Below are positions 7,913-15,140 of a DNA stretch of 38,625 bases, piece by piece; position 1 is the first letter of the stretch, and each line of letters opens with the position of its first letter. The position numbers and the translations under genes were made by a program. This DNA comes from Bacillota bacterium (GTDB lineage: Bacteria; Bacillota; Clostridia; Acetivibrionales; DSM-1351). The DNA lies in assembly GCA_023433945.1 (NCBI GenBank), contig JAEYTP010000114.1, positions 1 through 38,625 on the forward strand. The letters run 5' to 3'. The notes under the pieces are model-generated. The model had not been told where the DNA came from, searched no databases, and saw nothing but the letters and a program-made list of their open reading frames with translations.

Positions 7913-9352
7913 CTATTTCGTATACTTCTGCAAAATACTAGCTAGCTTGCTGTTTATCTCATTTACATCAATTGAGGCAACAGGGGCATTTGAGACAGAG
8001 TACTTCTCCTTTAGGCTTAAGACACGATAGACTTTTTCATCTATATACTGCTCAGATATTTCACCATTTTCTACAGCAGATTTGATAGAATTCAGCACAT
8101 CTATCTGCATATTAAAGTCATGACATATCAGAATAATATCTGAGCCAGCTTGTAGAGATTTTACTGCCATATCTCCTAATGCATAATTCTTTGTAACAGC
8201 ACCCATTGTAATATCATCGGTTATTACGACACCTTTAAAACCCATCTTATCTCTAAGTAGATCGGTAATGATTGCTTTTGAGAAGGAGGCGGGATACTTG
8301 CTATCCAGTTTTTGCATTAGGATATGGGATACCATAACGACGTCAGTGCCGTTATTAATTGCGGCTTCGAAAGGAACGAGTTCAAGCTTTGAGAGCTGAT
8401 CCAGGCTCTTTGTAACAACTGGCAGACCAACATGTGAGTCTACAGTTGTATCCCCGTGACCAGGAAAGTGCTTAATTACAGGGATTACATTTTGAGACTT
8501 TATTCCATCATGTGTTGAGAGCCCAAGGCTGCTAACGACATCAGCATTGCTCCCAAATGACCTATTACCTATTACTGTGTTTTTAGGGTTGCTCATAATA
8601 TCCATTACTGGTGCAAAATCGAGATTCAGGCCAAGAGACTTAACCTGTTGTCCAAGTATTTCTCCTATTTCTCTGCTGAATTCAGTATTACTAATGCTGC
8701 CAATCTTCTGGTTTGTAGGAAGCTTTTTGTATTGAATGGGAAGTCGGGATACTCTACCGCCTTCTTCGTCCACACCTAGAAGAAGGGGGATATTTGAGTT
8801 TTCTTCATTGAAAGCTTTTAGGGAATTAGCGAGTTCTAAGCTTTGTTGCTGTGACTCAATATTTCTACTAAAGAATATAAAGCCTGAAACCTTGTAAGAG
8901 GATATAAATGTTTTGGCATTATCATCAATTGAATAACCATCTAAGCCTACCATAACCAATTGTCCAAGCTTTTCTTCCATGGTCATTTCTTTAATTTTAT
9001 CTTTTATAGGGTCATTTTCACCATTGATATTATTTCCTTCACTTGATTTGCTTTCACCTGTAGAACCGCTATTGATAACCGAGTCAGTACTGGGTGTCTG
9101 ACCGTTGCTTATAACCTCCGATGAGTTAGAGGAATGTGACGTGCTACTAGCAACCGATGAAGAGTTTGGGGCATTTTCTGTGGTGCTAGAGGGGTATGTA
9201 ATATTGCTGCTGGTGGGACTTTCATAGCCACAGCCAGCTAACAACATGCCTAAAAATACTATTGAAATTAAAATAATAGTATTTCTCTCATAAATACGCT
9301 CTATATATCTATGTCTCACTATATATCTAGGTATCATATATATACGCCCCAT
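7913..9352 (-). CDS. nagZ: GH3 beta-N-acetylhexosaminidase lipoprotein (NagZ-like)
   Basis: Secreted, lipid-anchored glycosidase that probably removes N-acetylglucosamine from peptidoglycan or muropeptide fragments. It has 479 residues. A hydrophobic signal segment ends in the lipobox LLAGC (C41). A Ser/Thr/Asn-rich linker (about 43-112) precedes the GH3 barrel. NagZ hallmarks are GVDEEGG (193-199), KHFPGHG (294-300), the catalytic dyad D305/H307 in DSH, and the nucleophile D379 in VITDD. There is no C-terminal GH3 domain, so it is the short form. The start is uncertain: ATG 9352 has only a distant AAGG, and the signal segment begins around residue 22. It lies 18 bp after the lrp-like gene and is probably cotranscribed with it. 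Confidence 0.88.
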   Translation of the reverse strand: MGRIYMIPRYIVRHRYIERIYERNTIILISIVFLGMLLAGCGYESPTSSNITYPSSTTENAPNSSSVASSTSHSSNSSEVISNGQTPSTDSVINSGSTGESKSSEGNNINGENDPIKDKIKEMTMEEKLGQLVMVGLDGYSIDDNAKTFISSYKVSGFIFFSRNIESQQQSLELANSLKAFNEENSNIPLLLGVDEEGGRVSRLPIQYKKLPTNQKIGSISNTEFSREIGEILGQQVKSLGLNLDFAPVMDIMSNPKNTVIGNRSFGSNADVVSSLGLSTHDGIKSQNVIPVIKHFPGHGDTTVDSHVGLPVVTKSLDQLSKLELVPFEAAINNGTDVVMVSHILMQKLDSKYPASFSKAIITDLLRDKMGFKGVVITDDITMGAVTKNYALGDMAVKSLQAGSDIILICHDFNMQIDVLNSIKSAVENGEISEQYIDEKVYRVLSLKEKYSVSNAPVASIDVNEINSKLASILQKYTK

Positions 9353-9370
9353 AATAAAAGTTATCCTTAA

Positions 9371-9844
9371 CTAGTCTTTGTCATTTTGGCTTTCTGCTTC
9401 CTCACAAAGCATTATACCCCTAGGTCCAACTGCGGTAGAAAAAACTATCTGGGTATATGTCTTGCCAAATTGCTGAAGTCGGCCGATAAATTGATCCAGC
9501 TCTTGGGTGCTCGGAAATGCGACCTTTATAAGCATTGAATACTGACCAGTAACACAATTACACTCAAGGACATTTGGCACTTCAGCTATAAATGGGTAAA
9601 AGGTTGGCTTTTGGCTGGGCTCCATGTCCAGATTAATAAATGCTGTTATATGATAGCCTAGCTTTTGCAAATTAATCTTTGCTTGGTAGGATGATATAAT
9701 ACCAAGCTTTTCAAGGCGTTCCAATCTAGCTGAAACAGCTGGCGCAGATAAAAAAACTTGCTGTGCAAGACTACTAAGAGAGCACCTTGCATTCTTTTGA
9801 CATAAATTAAGCAGCTTCCTATCTATTTTATCAAGTTTTTCCAT
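9371..9844 (-). CDS. Lrp/AsnC family transcriptional regulator
   Basis: DNA-binding feast/famine regulator of 157 residues. An N-terminal winged helix-turn-helix (KIDRKLLNLCQKNARCSLSS through SARLERL) is followed by an alpha-beta RAM/AsnC ligand-binding domain, which normally forms dimers and octamers and binds amino acids. I chose the ATG at 9844 because GAGGTG precedes it by about 7 bases and the HTH alignment starts there. An upstream TTG would add five residues. It is divergent from the small gene and recombinase unit and upstream of the GH3 lipoprotein on the same strand. Its ligand and targets cannot be read from sequence, but autoregulation at the divergent region is plausible. Confidence 0.92.
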   Translation of the reverse strand: MEKLDKIDRKLLNLCQKNARCSLSSLAQQVFLSAPAVSARLERLEKLGIISSYQAKINLQKLGYHITAFINLDMEPSQKPTFYPFIAEVPNVLECNCVTGQYSMLIKVAFPSTQELDQFIGRLQQFGKTYTQIVFSTAVGPRGIMLCEEAESQNDKD

Positions 9845-9888
9845 CACGAAACACCTCAAATAATATATATTTAGTCCCTTTATAAAAC

Positions 9889-9917
9889 ATTATAAACGTA
9901 TTGCTTAGTGCATTCAA
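9889..9917 (-). promoter_or_regulatory. Sigma-A promoter for the lrp-nagZ unit
   Basis: On the minus strand TTGAAT (9917-9912), a 17-bp spacer and TATAAT (9894-9889) form a strong housekeeping promoter about 45 bp before the lrp-like start. Its -35 box overlaps the left arm of the inverted repeat at 9915-9968. Confidence 0.7.
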
Positions 9918-9968
9918 TAATATACTTCTTCTTTCACGCTGAGTTCAGAGTGGAAAAGTATATTATTG
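9915..9968. repeat. Long inverted repeat between divergent promoters
   Basis: CAATAATATACTT (9915-9927) is perfectly complementary to AAGTATATTATTG (9956-9968). The interior pairs further through CTTTCAC and GTGGAAAAG. It could be an operator, a cruciform or a recombinase-related site between the lrp promoter and the recombinase transcription unit. Confidence 0.6.
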
Positions 9969-9997
9969 GCATAATGCCTATTGAGTGGGCATATAAA
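9969..9997 (+). promoter_or_regulatory. Candidate sigma-E (sporulation mother-cell) promoter
   Basis: GCATAAT (9969-9975), 14 bp, then CATATAAA (9990-9997) resembles the sigma-E consensus of a -35 like TCATATT and a -10 like CATACAAT. It lies 67 bp before the 65-aa gene and so in front of the recombinase. GGCATAAT also pairs with ATTATGCC downstream (about 10011-10018), so structure could explain part of the match. Confidence 0.4.
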
Positions 9998-10064
9998 TTA
10001 TATAACTGGGATTATGCCGATTTTTATGTTTGTATGGTCATCGGCTTAGCTAAGGGGGAGGTAG

Positions 10065-10262
10065 ATGAGAGGGTCAAAAGAACCTTACATAATAATAGTA
10101 CACTTTCCTAAGTCTGAGGAAGATAAGCAACGATTAAGAGAAAAAATGGGAGCAGCATATTTGGAAATAGTAAGAGATTATATTTTGACCTTGCCGATGG
10201 ATGAAAATGAGAAGAATGAAATTTTCGAAAAAATAATACATAAACTGCGTTGTGAAGGGTGA
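10065..10262 (+). CDS. Small protein of unknown function, coupled to the recombinase
   Basis: A 65-residue charged protein without Cys-rich, membrane or HTH features that I recognise. It starts at an ATG with an excellent GGGGGAGG site about 7 bases upstream, and the strong site is the main evidence that it is real. Its stop codon lies within the recombinase ribosome binding site, so translation is probably coupled. Predicted features are a short beta segment (PYIIIVHF) and two charged helices rich in Glu and Lys. In the Clostridioides difficile skin element a small protein acts as recombination directionality factor; size and position make that role conceivable here, but no sequence similarity was tested. 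Confidence 0.75.
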   Translation: MRGSKEPYIIIVHFPKSEEDKQRLREKMGAAYLEIVRDYILTLPMDENEKNEIFEKIIHKLRCEG

Positions 10263-10266
10263 TTTT

Positions 10267-12099
10267 ATGAGAGCTGCCATTTACTCTAGAAAGAGTAGGT
10301 TTACCGGAAAGGGTGACAGCATTGAGAATCAAATACAGCTATGTAAAGACTATGCTGCCAAGATATTTGGTATTTCTGAAGATGACTTCATCATTTATGA
10401 GGATGAAGGCTTTTCTGGTGGAAATATAAATCGTCCTCAGCTTCAGCAGCTTTTAAGAGATGCTATGAACAAACGTTTCGATATACTTATATGCTATCGA
10501 TTAGATAGAATCAGCAGAAATGTATCTGATTTTTCACAACTGATAAAGGACCTAGAAAAATACGGTATTAGTTTTGTTTCTATCAGAGAGCAGTTTGATA
10601 CTACCACTCCTATGGGAAGGGCAATGATGTATATCTCATCTGTTTTTGCTCAGCTTGAAAGAGAGACTATAGCTGAAAGAATCAGAGACAATATGGTTCA
10701 ACTTGCAAAAACCGGACGCTGGCTTGGCGGTGTGGCACCCACTGGTTACAGATCTGTTCAGATAAATGACGATGCGCAGAGGGAAAAAAAGCTGTACATG
10801 CTGGAAGAAATTCCAGAGGAGATCGAAATAGTAAGAATAATATACTCAAAATATATTGAACTACAATCGCTGACAGCGGTGGAACATTTCTTACTTGAAA
10901 ACAACATTAGTACAAAGAATGGACTGGATTTTAAAAGGTATACAATTAGATTTATTTTAAGCAATCCTGTTTATGCTATTGCAGATACTAATACATATGA
11001 TTACTTAATTAATAGAGGATATGATATATATTCACCATCTGAGCAGTTCAGTGGCATATATGGACTGATGGCATACAACAAGACAAAGCAGGACATGGGT
11101 ATAGTTGAAAGGCCTAGGGCAATTGATGAATGGGTAATTGCAGTTGGAAGACATGAGGGGATAATACCAGGGGAGATATGGGTACAGGTCCAAAACCTTT
11201 TAGAGAGAAACAAGGCTAAATCGTATCGCAAGGAGAAGAATAATCAGGCGCTGTTATCGGGGCTACTCAAATGCGGAAAGTGTGGTAGCTATATGAGGCC
11301 CAAGGTTACAAATAGGACAAATTCAAATAATGAGCAAGTATTTTATTATATGTGTGAAATGAAGGAAAAAAGTAAAAGAACTCGATGTAATTGTAAAAAT
11401 TTATTAGGAAACGAGGCTGATCATTTGATGCTGCATAGGCTTAAGGGCGTCTTTGACAGCTATTCTCCAACATTTAATAATATTCCAGTATCAAACAAAC
11501 TCTTCTTCAGCTTTTTAAATACCAGAATTAAAGCTGAGAGTATACCCTCTAAGCTCAGGGATATTGAAGCCTCGCTAACGAGACTTACTAATGTTTTATC
11601 AAAGAATATCGACCTAGAGGTTGAAGAAGCAATACTGTTACAAATGGGACGTCTTTCTAAGGAAAAGAGGCAACTGGAAGAAAAACTTGAGCTTTATACA
11701 GCGAATAAAGCAGACAAAGAAACAGCAGGCCACAGTGAAGCAACAGGTACGCATAGTGAAGAAATGGCTGCCAACAAAGAAACAGTAGGTCACAGTGAAG
11801 CAGCAGGTGCGCATACTGAAGCAGGTGGACACAGTGAAGCAATAGGTGACCATAGTGAAGCAGGTGGCTACAGTGAAGCAATAGGTACTGACAAAGAAGT
11901 AGCAGACTCAGAGGGAAAAACAAAGGAAGACATAAGCTACTCTAACGATATCAACGGTACCAGCTACAAGATAAGACTTATAAATAATATGTGGTGGAAC
12001 CTGATGGATAATAAATATAAAAAAATGATGATTAAAAGCATGGTAAAACAGGTTGTTTGGTATGAGGATAAGATTGTAGTTGAATTGCATGGAAGCTAA
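10267..12099 (+). CDS. spoIVCA: Large serine recombinase, probable sigK/skin recombinase (SpoIVCA type)
   Basis: Site-specific recombinase of 610 residues. The N-terminal resolvase domain has the catalytic S7 in IYSRKS and the conserved arginine motifs YRLDRISRN and LERETIAERI. A recombinase domain (about 160-270) follows, then a zinc ribbon (CGKCGSYM with later CNC), then a C-terminal coiled-coil and tail. I chose ATG 10267 because GAAGGG lies 7 bases upstream; a GTG at 10252 is also in frame. Its stop is only 52 bp before the point where SigK similarity begins, so it is best read as the enzyme that joins the two sigK halves during sporulation. A repeat-rich insertion (residues about 484-547) is unusual. 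The gene symbol is by analogy. Confidence 0.88.
   Translation: MRAAIYSRKSRFTGKGDSIENQIQLCKDYAAKIFGISEDDFIIYEDEGFSGGNINRPQLQQLLRDAMNKRFDILICYRLDRISRNVSDFSQLIKDLEKYGISFVSIREQFDTTTPMGRAMMYISSVFAQLERETIAERIRDNMVQLAKTGRWLGGVAPTGYRSVQINDDAQREKKLYMLEEIPEEIEIVRIIYSKYIELQSLTAVEHFLLENNISTKNGLDFKRYTIRFILSNPVYAIADTNTYDYLINRGYDIYSPSEQFSGIYGLMAYNKTKQDMGIVERPRAIDEWVIAVGRHEGIIPGEIWVQVQNLLERNKAKSYRKEKNNQALLSGLLKCGKCGSYMRPKVTNRTNSNNEQVFYYMCEMKEKSKRTRCNCKNLLGNEADHLMLHRLKGVFDSYSPTFNNIPVSNKLFFSFLNTRIKAESIPSKLRDIEASLTRLTNVLSKNIDLEVEEAILLQMGRLSKEKRQLEEKLELYTANKADKETAGHSEATGTHSEEMAANKETVGHSEAAGAHTEAGGHSEAIGDHSEAGGYSEAIGTDKEVADSEGKTKEDISYSNDINGTSYKIRLINNMWWNLMDNKYKKMMIKSMVKQVVWYEDKIVVELHGS
11722..11910 (+). repeat. 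Short in-frame repeats within the recombinase gene
   Basis: Degenerate repeats encode variants of GHSEAxG (for example GHSEAAG, GDHSEAGG, GYSEAIG) inside the C-terminal region that is normally coiled coil. About eight copies are visible, with units that keep the frame. Such tracts expand and contract easily by slippage. Confidence 0.8.
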
Positions 12100-12105
12100 G
12101 GTCGG

Positions 12106-12522
12106 TTGAAATATATTCCAATACTATGTTTCCACAGTGTTAGCATTGCAAATGAAATACTTATGCAAATTCGAGCTACCAAGAAGCTACAAAGTGAGGT
12201 TTCCCTGCAGGATCCTATTGGGGTGGATAAGGAGGGCAATGAAATCACGCTTATTGATTTAATAAGTAATGACTCTGAGTCAGTAGTTGACGAAGTAGAA
12301 CTCAAAATGCAGGTAAAAAAGCTGTATAGTAAAATGAAATGTACATTAAAAAATAGAGAGAAGGTAGTGCTGGAACTGCGATATGGGCTACTGAATGGTT
12401 CCAGTAAAACTCAGCGAGAAATAGCCAAAATGTTGGGTATTTCCAGGTCGTACGTATCAAGGATTGAAAAGAAGGCTATAAAAAAGCTTAGTAAGGAATT
12501 AAAGCCTGAAAATTGCAGGTAG
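12106..12522 (+). CDS. sigK: C-terminal half of split RNA polymerase sigma-K (SigK)
   Basis: The frame encodes 138 residues, and from codon 16 (base 12151) to the end it reads as the SigK C-terminal half. It contains NEILMQIRATKK, VSLQDPIGVDKEGNE, and the sigma region 4 helix-turn-helix TQREIAKMLGISRSYVSRIE, which contacts the -35 element. The first 15 codons, from a TTG with no ribosome binding site, are not SigK-like. SigK normally has about 230 residues, so region 2 is missing, and no N-terminal half occurs in this window. The protein is therefore silent until recombination supplies the 5' half. SigK directs late mother-cell genes (coat and cortex). The alternative is a dead remnant, but the frame and region 4 are intact. 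Confidence 0.9.
   Translation: MKYIPILCFHSVSIANEILMQIRATKKLQSEVSLQDPIGVDKEGNEITLIDLISNDSESVVDEVELKMQVKKLYSKMKCTLKNREKVVLELRYGLLNGSSKTQREIAKMLGISRSYVSRIEKKAIKKLSKELKPENCR
12151..12155 (+). other. Candidate recombination core (att site) in sigK
   Basis: AATGA lies in the Asn-Glu codons where SigK similarity begins abruptly; codons before it (SIA in place of CIE) do not fit. The Bacillus subtilis skin element recombines at a 5-bp AATGA in the same codons. CATT-GCA-AATG (12144-12154) gives weak dyad symmetry, and a further imperfect inverted repeat lies at 12119-12126/12141-12148. Confidence 0.65.
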
Positions 12523-12535
12523 CTCAAGAATATAG

Positions 12536-12580
12536 CACTGACAGAATTAGTTTTTATAAGTTCTGTCAGTGTTTTTATAT
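12536..12580 (+). terminator. Intrinsic terminator after sigK
   Basis: CACTGACAGAA (12536-12546) pairs perfectly with TTCTGTCAGTG (12561-12571), followed by TTTTTATAT. It is the terminator for the sigK gene end and for the recombinase transcript if that reads through. Confidence 0.9.
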
Positions 12581-12600
12581 ACCTAAAAATGGGTATTATA
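12577..12600 (+). promoter_or_regulatory. Possible copper-responsive operator upstream of copA
   Basis: ATATACC (12577-12583), 7 bp, GGGTATTAT (12591-12599) is a dyad similar in layout to CsoR sites (ATACCC...GGGTAT). It lies about 36 bp before the copper ATPase start and includes a TATTAT that could be a -10 box. No regulator gene is in the window. Confidence 0.35.
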
Positions 12601-12635
12601 TACATAAGTTCTATGGGGGGTGAATTTTAGCTAAT

Positions 12636-14873
12636 ATGAAAAAACAAAACTTTAAAATAGAAGGAATGACTTGCGCAGCCTGTTCTGCAAGAGTTGAAAA
12701 GGTTGTTAATAAACTGGATGGGATATCCAGCGCAGTTGTAAATTTGACTACTGAAAGAATGTCGGTAGAGTATGATGAACAGGTATTAAACATAGATGAT
12801 ATTGGCAGGGCGGTTGAACGAGCTGGATATGGATGGAGCGTTATCAAGAATCAGTCAAATGATGCGGACAAGCTAAAAAAGCAGAAGGAGATTAGAACGC
12901 TGTTTATAAAGTTTGCTGTTGCTGCGTTCTTTACTATTCCATTACTCTATCTTTCGATGGGACCCATGATTACCTGGTTTAATGTGCCGGTACCTTCATT
13001 TGTAAATCCAGATGTCAATCCTCTAAACTTTGCTCTAGCCCAGATTTTTCTAACGCTCCCGGTGCTTGTTGCGGGCTATAGATTTTACTATGTTGGCTTT
13101 AGGGCAATACTTTTGAGAAGCCCAAACATGGATAGCCTTATTGCAATGGGCACTTCAGCAGCTGTTTTATATGGTATATATTCTGTGTATCAGATTACAC
13201 GAGGTAATCATCATTTTGTTCACAGTTTATACTTTGAAACTGCAGGTGTTATTATATCACTAATACTACTAGGAAAATCCTTTGAAGCGTTATCAAAGGG
13301 GAAAACTTCAGAGGCTATAAAAAATTTAATGGGCCTAGCCCCAAAGACTGCGTTGATAATAAGGAATAATATCGAAGTAGAGCTGCCTATTGAAGAGGTT
13401 GTACCAGGAGATATTATTATTGTCAAACCAGGTCAAAAGATACCTGTTGATGGCATTGTGCTAGAAGGAGACACTGCTGTTGATGAGTCAATGCTCACAG
13501 GAGAGAGTATACCAGTGGATAAAAAAAGTGGGGATAATATTTATGCTGCTAGCATTAACAAGAATGGCACAGTTACTTTTAAGGCAACAAAAGTAGGTGC
13601 AGATACTGCACTGTCCCAGATAATAAAGCTGGTGGAGGATGCACAGACAAGTAAGGCTCCCATTGCAAAAATGGCGGATATTGTATCGGGCTACTTTGTA
13701 CCAATTGTATTTGGTATAGCTGTTTTGGCTTTTATTTCGTGGATGATTGCAGGAAAGGGAGTAGAGTTTTCTTTGACAATATTTATTTCCGTGCTTGTTA
13801 TTGCATGCCCCTGTGCTCTGGGTCTTGCAACTCCAACAGCAATTATGGTTGGAACAGGGAAGGGTGCTGAAAATGGTATTCTCATAAAAGGTGGAGAAGC
13901 ACTGGAAATAACTCATAAAATTGATACTGTTATATTTGATAAGACTGGAACTATAACTGAAGGAAAGCCACAGGTTACTGAAATTTATTCTGCCGATGGT
14001 ATAGATGATTTACAAGTATTAAAGCTAGCTGCAGCCGTAGAGAAGAATAGCGAACATCCATTGGGTGAGGCTATTGTAAGAAAAGCAATGGAGCAAAATT
14101 TAGACTTACAAAGGGTAGATAATTTTATAGCTATCACCGGAAAAGGCGTTAGGGCAAAGCTAGATAACGTGGAAGTATTGGTTGGAAATAGCAGATTCAT
14201 TGAAGAAGAACAAATTGATACAAGTAAAATGAAAGACATTGCTTCAAACTTAGCCAATCAGGGGAAAACATCGATGTATGTTGCTATTAATGGTAGTTTG
14301 GCAGGAATTATCGCAGTATCTGACGTTGTTAAATCAACGAGTAAATCAGCGATTAAGGCTTTGAAGGATATGAATATTCAAGTTGTAATGATAACCGGGG
14401 ATAGCAAGGCTACAGCAGCTTCTATAGCTCAGCAGGTTGAAATAGAACAGGTATTTGCAGAAGTATTGCCAAAAGATAAAGCAAACGAGGTGGCTCGCCT
14501 CCAAAAACAAAACAGAAGGGTACTTATGGTAGGAGATGGAATAAATGATGCTCCTGCACTCGCTCAGGCAGACATAGGAATGGCAATCGGCTCAGGTACT
14601 GATGTTGCTATGGAATCAGCTGACATTGTTCTCATGCATTCAGACCTTATGGACGTTGTAAAGGCAATTAGGCTCTCAAAAAGCACAATCAGGAACATAA
14701 AACAGAATTTATTCTGGGCATTTGCCTATAATGTTGCTGGTATACCTGTCGCAGCGGGAGTACTCTACCTTTTGGGAGGACCTTTACTTAATCCTGTATT
14801 TGCAGCAGCAGCTATGTCATTAAGCTCAATATCTGTGTTACTCAATGCTTTAAGACTAAAGCGCTTTAAATAA
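12636..14873 (+). CDS. copA: Copper-exporting P1B-type ATPase
   Basis: Membrane pump that exports Cu(I) using ATP. It has 745 residues. One N-terminal heavy-metal-binding domain carries C13-x2-C16 in GMTCAAC. The transmembrane metal site is C391-P-C393 in the CPC motif, the phosphorylation site is D435 in DKTGT, and the HP motif (SEHPLG) and the hinge GDGINDAP are present. The CPC motif and the C-terminal membrane segments (YNVAGIP, MSLSSISVLLNALRL) match the copper subgroup. The start is somewhat uncertain: the GGGGGG tract ends 15 bases upstream of the ATG, further than usual, but no better in-frame start exists. It is probably transcribed alone, with terminators on both sides. Confidence 0.94.
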   Translation: MKKQNFKIEGMTCAACSARVEKVVNKLDGISSAVVNLTTERMSVEYDEQVLNIDDIGRAVERAGYGWSVIKNQSNDADKLKKQKEIRTLFIKFAVAAFFTIPLLYLSMGPMITWFNVPVPSFVNPDVNPLNFALAQIFLTLPVLVAGYRFYYVGFRAILLRSPNMDSLIAMGTSAAVLYGIYSVYQITRGNHHFVHSLYFETAGVIISLILLGKSFEALSKGKTSEAIKNLMGLAPKTALIIRNNIEVELPIEEVVPGDIIIVKPGQKIPVDGIVLEGDTAVDESMLTGESIPVDKKSGDNIYAASINKNGTVTFKATKVGADTALSQIIKLVEDAQTSKAPIAKMADIVSGYFVPIVFGIAVLAFISWMIAGKGVEFSLTIFISVLVIACPCALGLATPTAIMVGTGKGAENGILIKGGEALEITHKIDTVIFDKTGTITEGKPQVTEIYSADGIDDLQVLKLAAAVEKNSEHPLGEAIVRKAMEQNLDLQRVDNFIAITGKGVRAKLDNVEVLVGNSRFIEEEQIDTSKMKDIASNLANQGKTSMYVAINGSLAGIIAVSDVVKSTSKSAIKALKDMNIQVVMITGDSKATAASIAQQVEIEQVFAEVLPKDKANEVARLQKQNRRVLMVGDGINDAPALAQADIGMAIGSGTDVAMESADIVLMHSDLMDVVKAIRLSKSTIRNIKQNLFWAFAYNVAGIPVAAGVLYLLGGPLLNPVFAAAAMSLSSISVLLNALRLKRFK

Positions 14874-14895
14874 TAGATAGTGATAGTTAACAATT

Positions 14896-14940
14896 AGCAT
14901 ACTAAGCAAAAGCATACTAAGCAAAAGCATACTAATCAAA
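14896..14940. repeat. Three 15-bp tandem repeats after copA
   Basis: AGCATACTAAGCAAA is repeated at 14896 and 14911, with a one-base variant at 14926. It begins 22 bp after the copA stop. The rest of the gap up to 15140 holds the terminator and a possible promoter. Confidence 0.85.
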
Positions 14941-14961
14941 AGAATATCAACAAATAGCTAA

Positions 14962-14996
14962 ATTCTCAAGGTAGTATTTACCTTGAGAATTTTTTT
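14962..14996 (+). terminator. Intrinsic terminator after copA
   Basis: ATTCTCAAGGTA (14962-14973) pairs with TACCTTGAGAAT (14979-14990), followed by a run of T residues. The stem is long and the tail is good. Confidence 0.92.
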
Positions 14997-15012
14997 GAAT
15001 TTGTGGTAAAAT
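14983..15012 (+). promoter_or_regulatory. Possible promoter for the pyrophosphatase gene
   Basis: TTGAGA (14983-14988), 18 bp, TAAAAT (15007-15012) preceded by TG. It overlaps the copA terminator and lies about 130 bp before the gene. Confidence 0.35.
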
Positions 15013-15140
15013 AATAAATCTAATAGATAAAAAGTTAAATTTTATAAAAAGTAACAGCAAAAAATATATAAATTTTCTGATATAGCAGAGAATAAAAAAA
15101 CAAAAAAAATAAATAAATCTTAAATCTAGTTGAGGGAAAT

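Noticed and set aside
9908..10111. 67-codon plus-strand ORF before the recombinase unit
   Set aside because: It runs through the inverted repeat and the candidate promoter, has no ribosome binding site, and overlaps the well-supported 65-aa gene in another frame.
11638..11923. Minus-strand ORFs rich in Cys, Phe and His opposite the recombinase
   Set aside because: They are frame shadows of the GHSEA-type repeat and have no start signals.
1..12150. Prophage, considered as the body of the sigK element
   Set aside because: No capsid, terminase, tail, integrase-type or lysis genes are visible in this stretch; the genes are metabolic.
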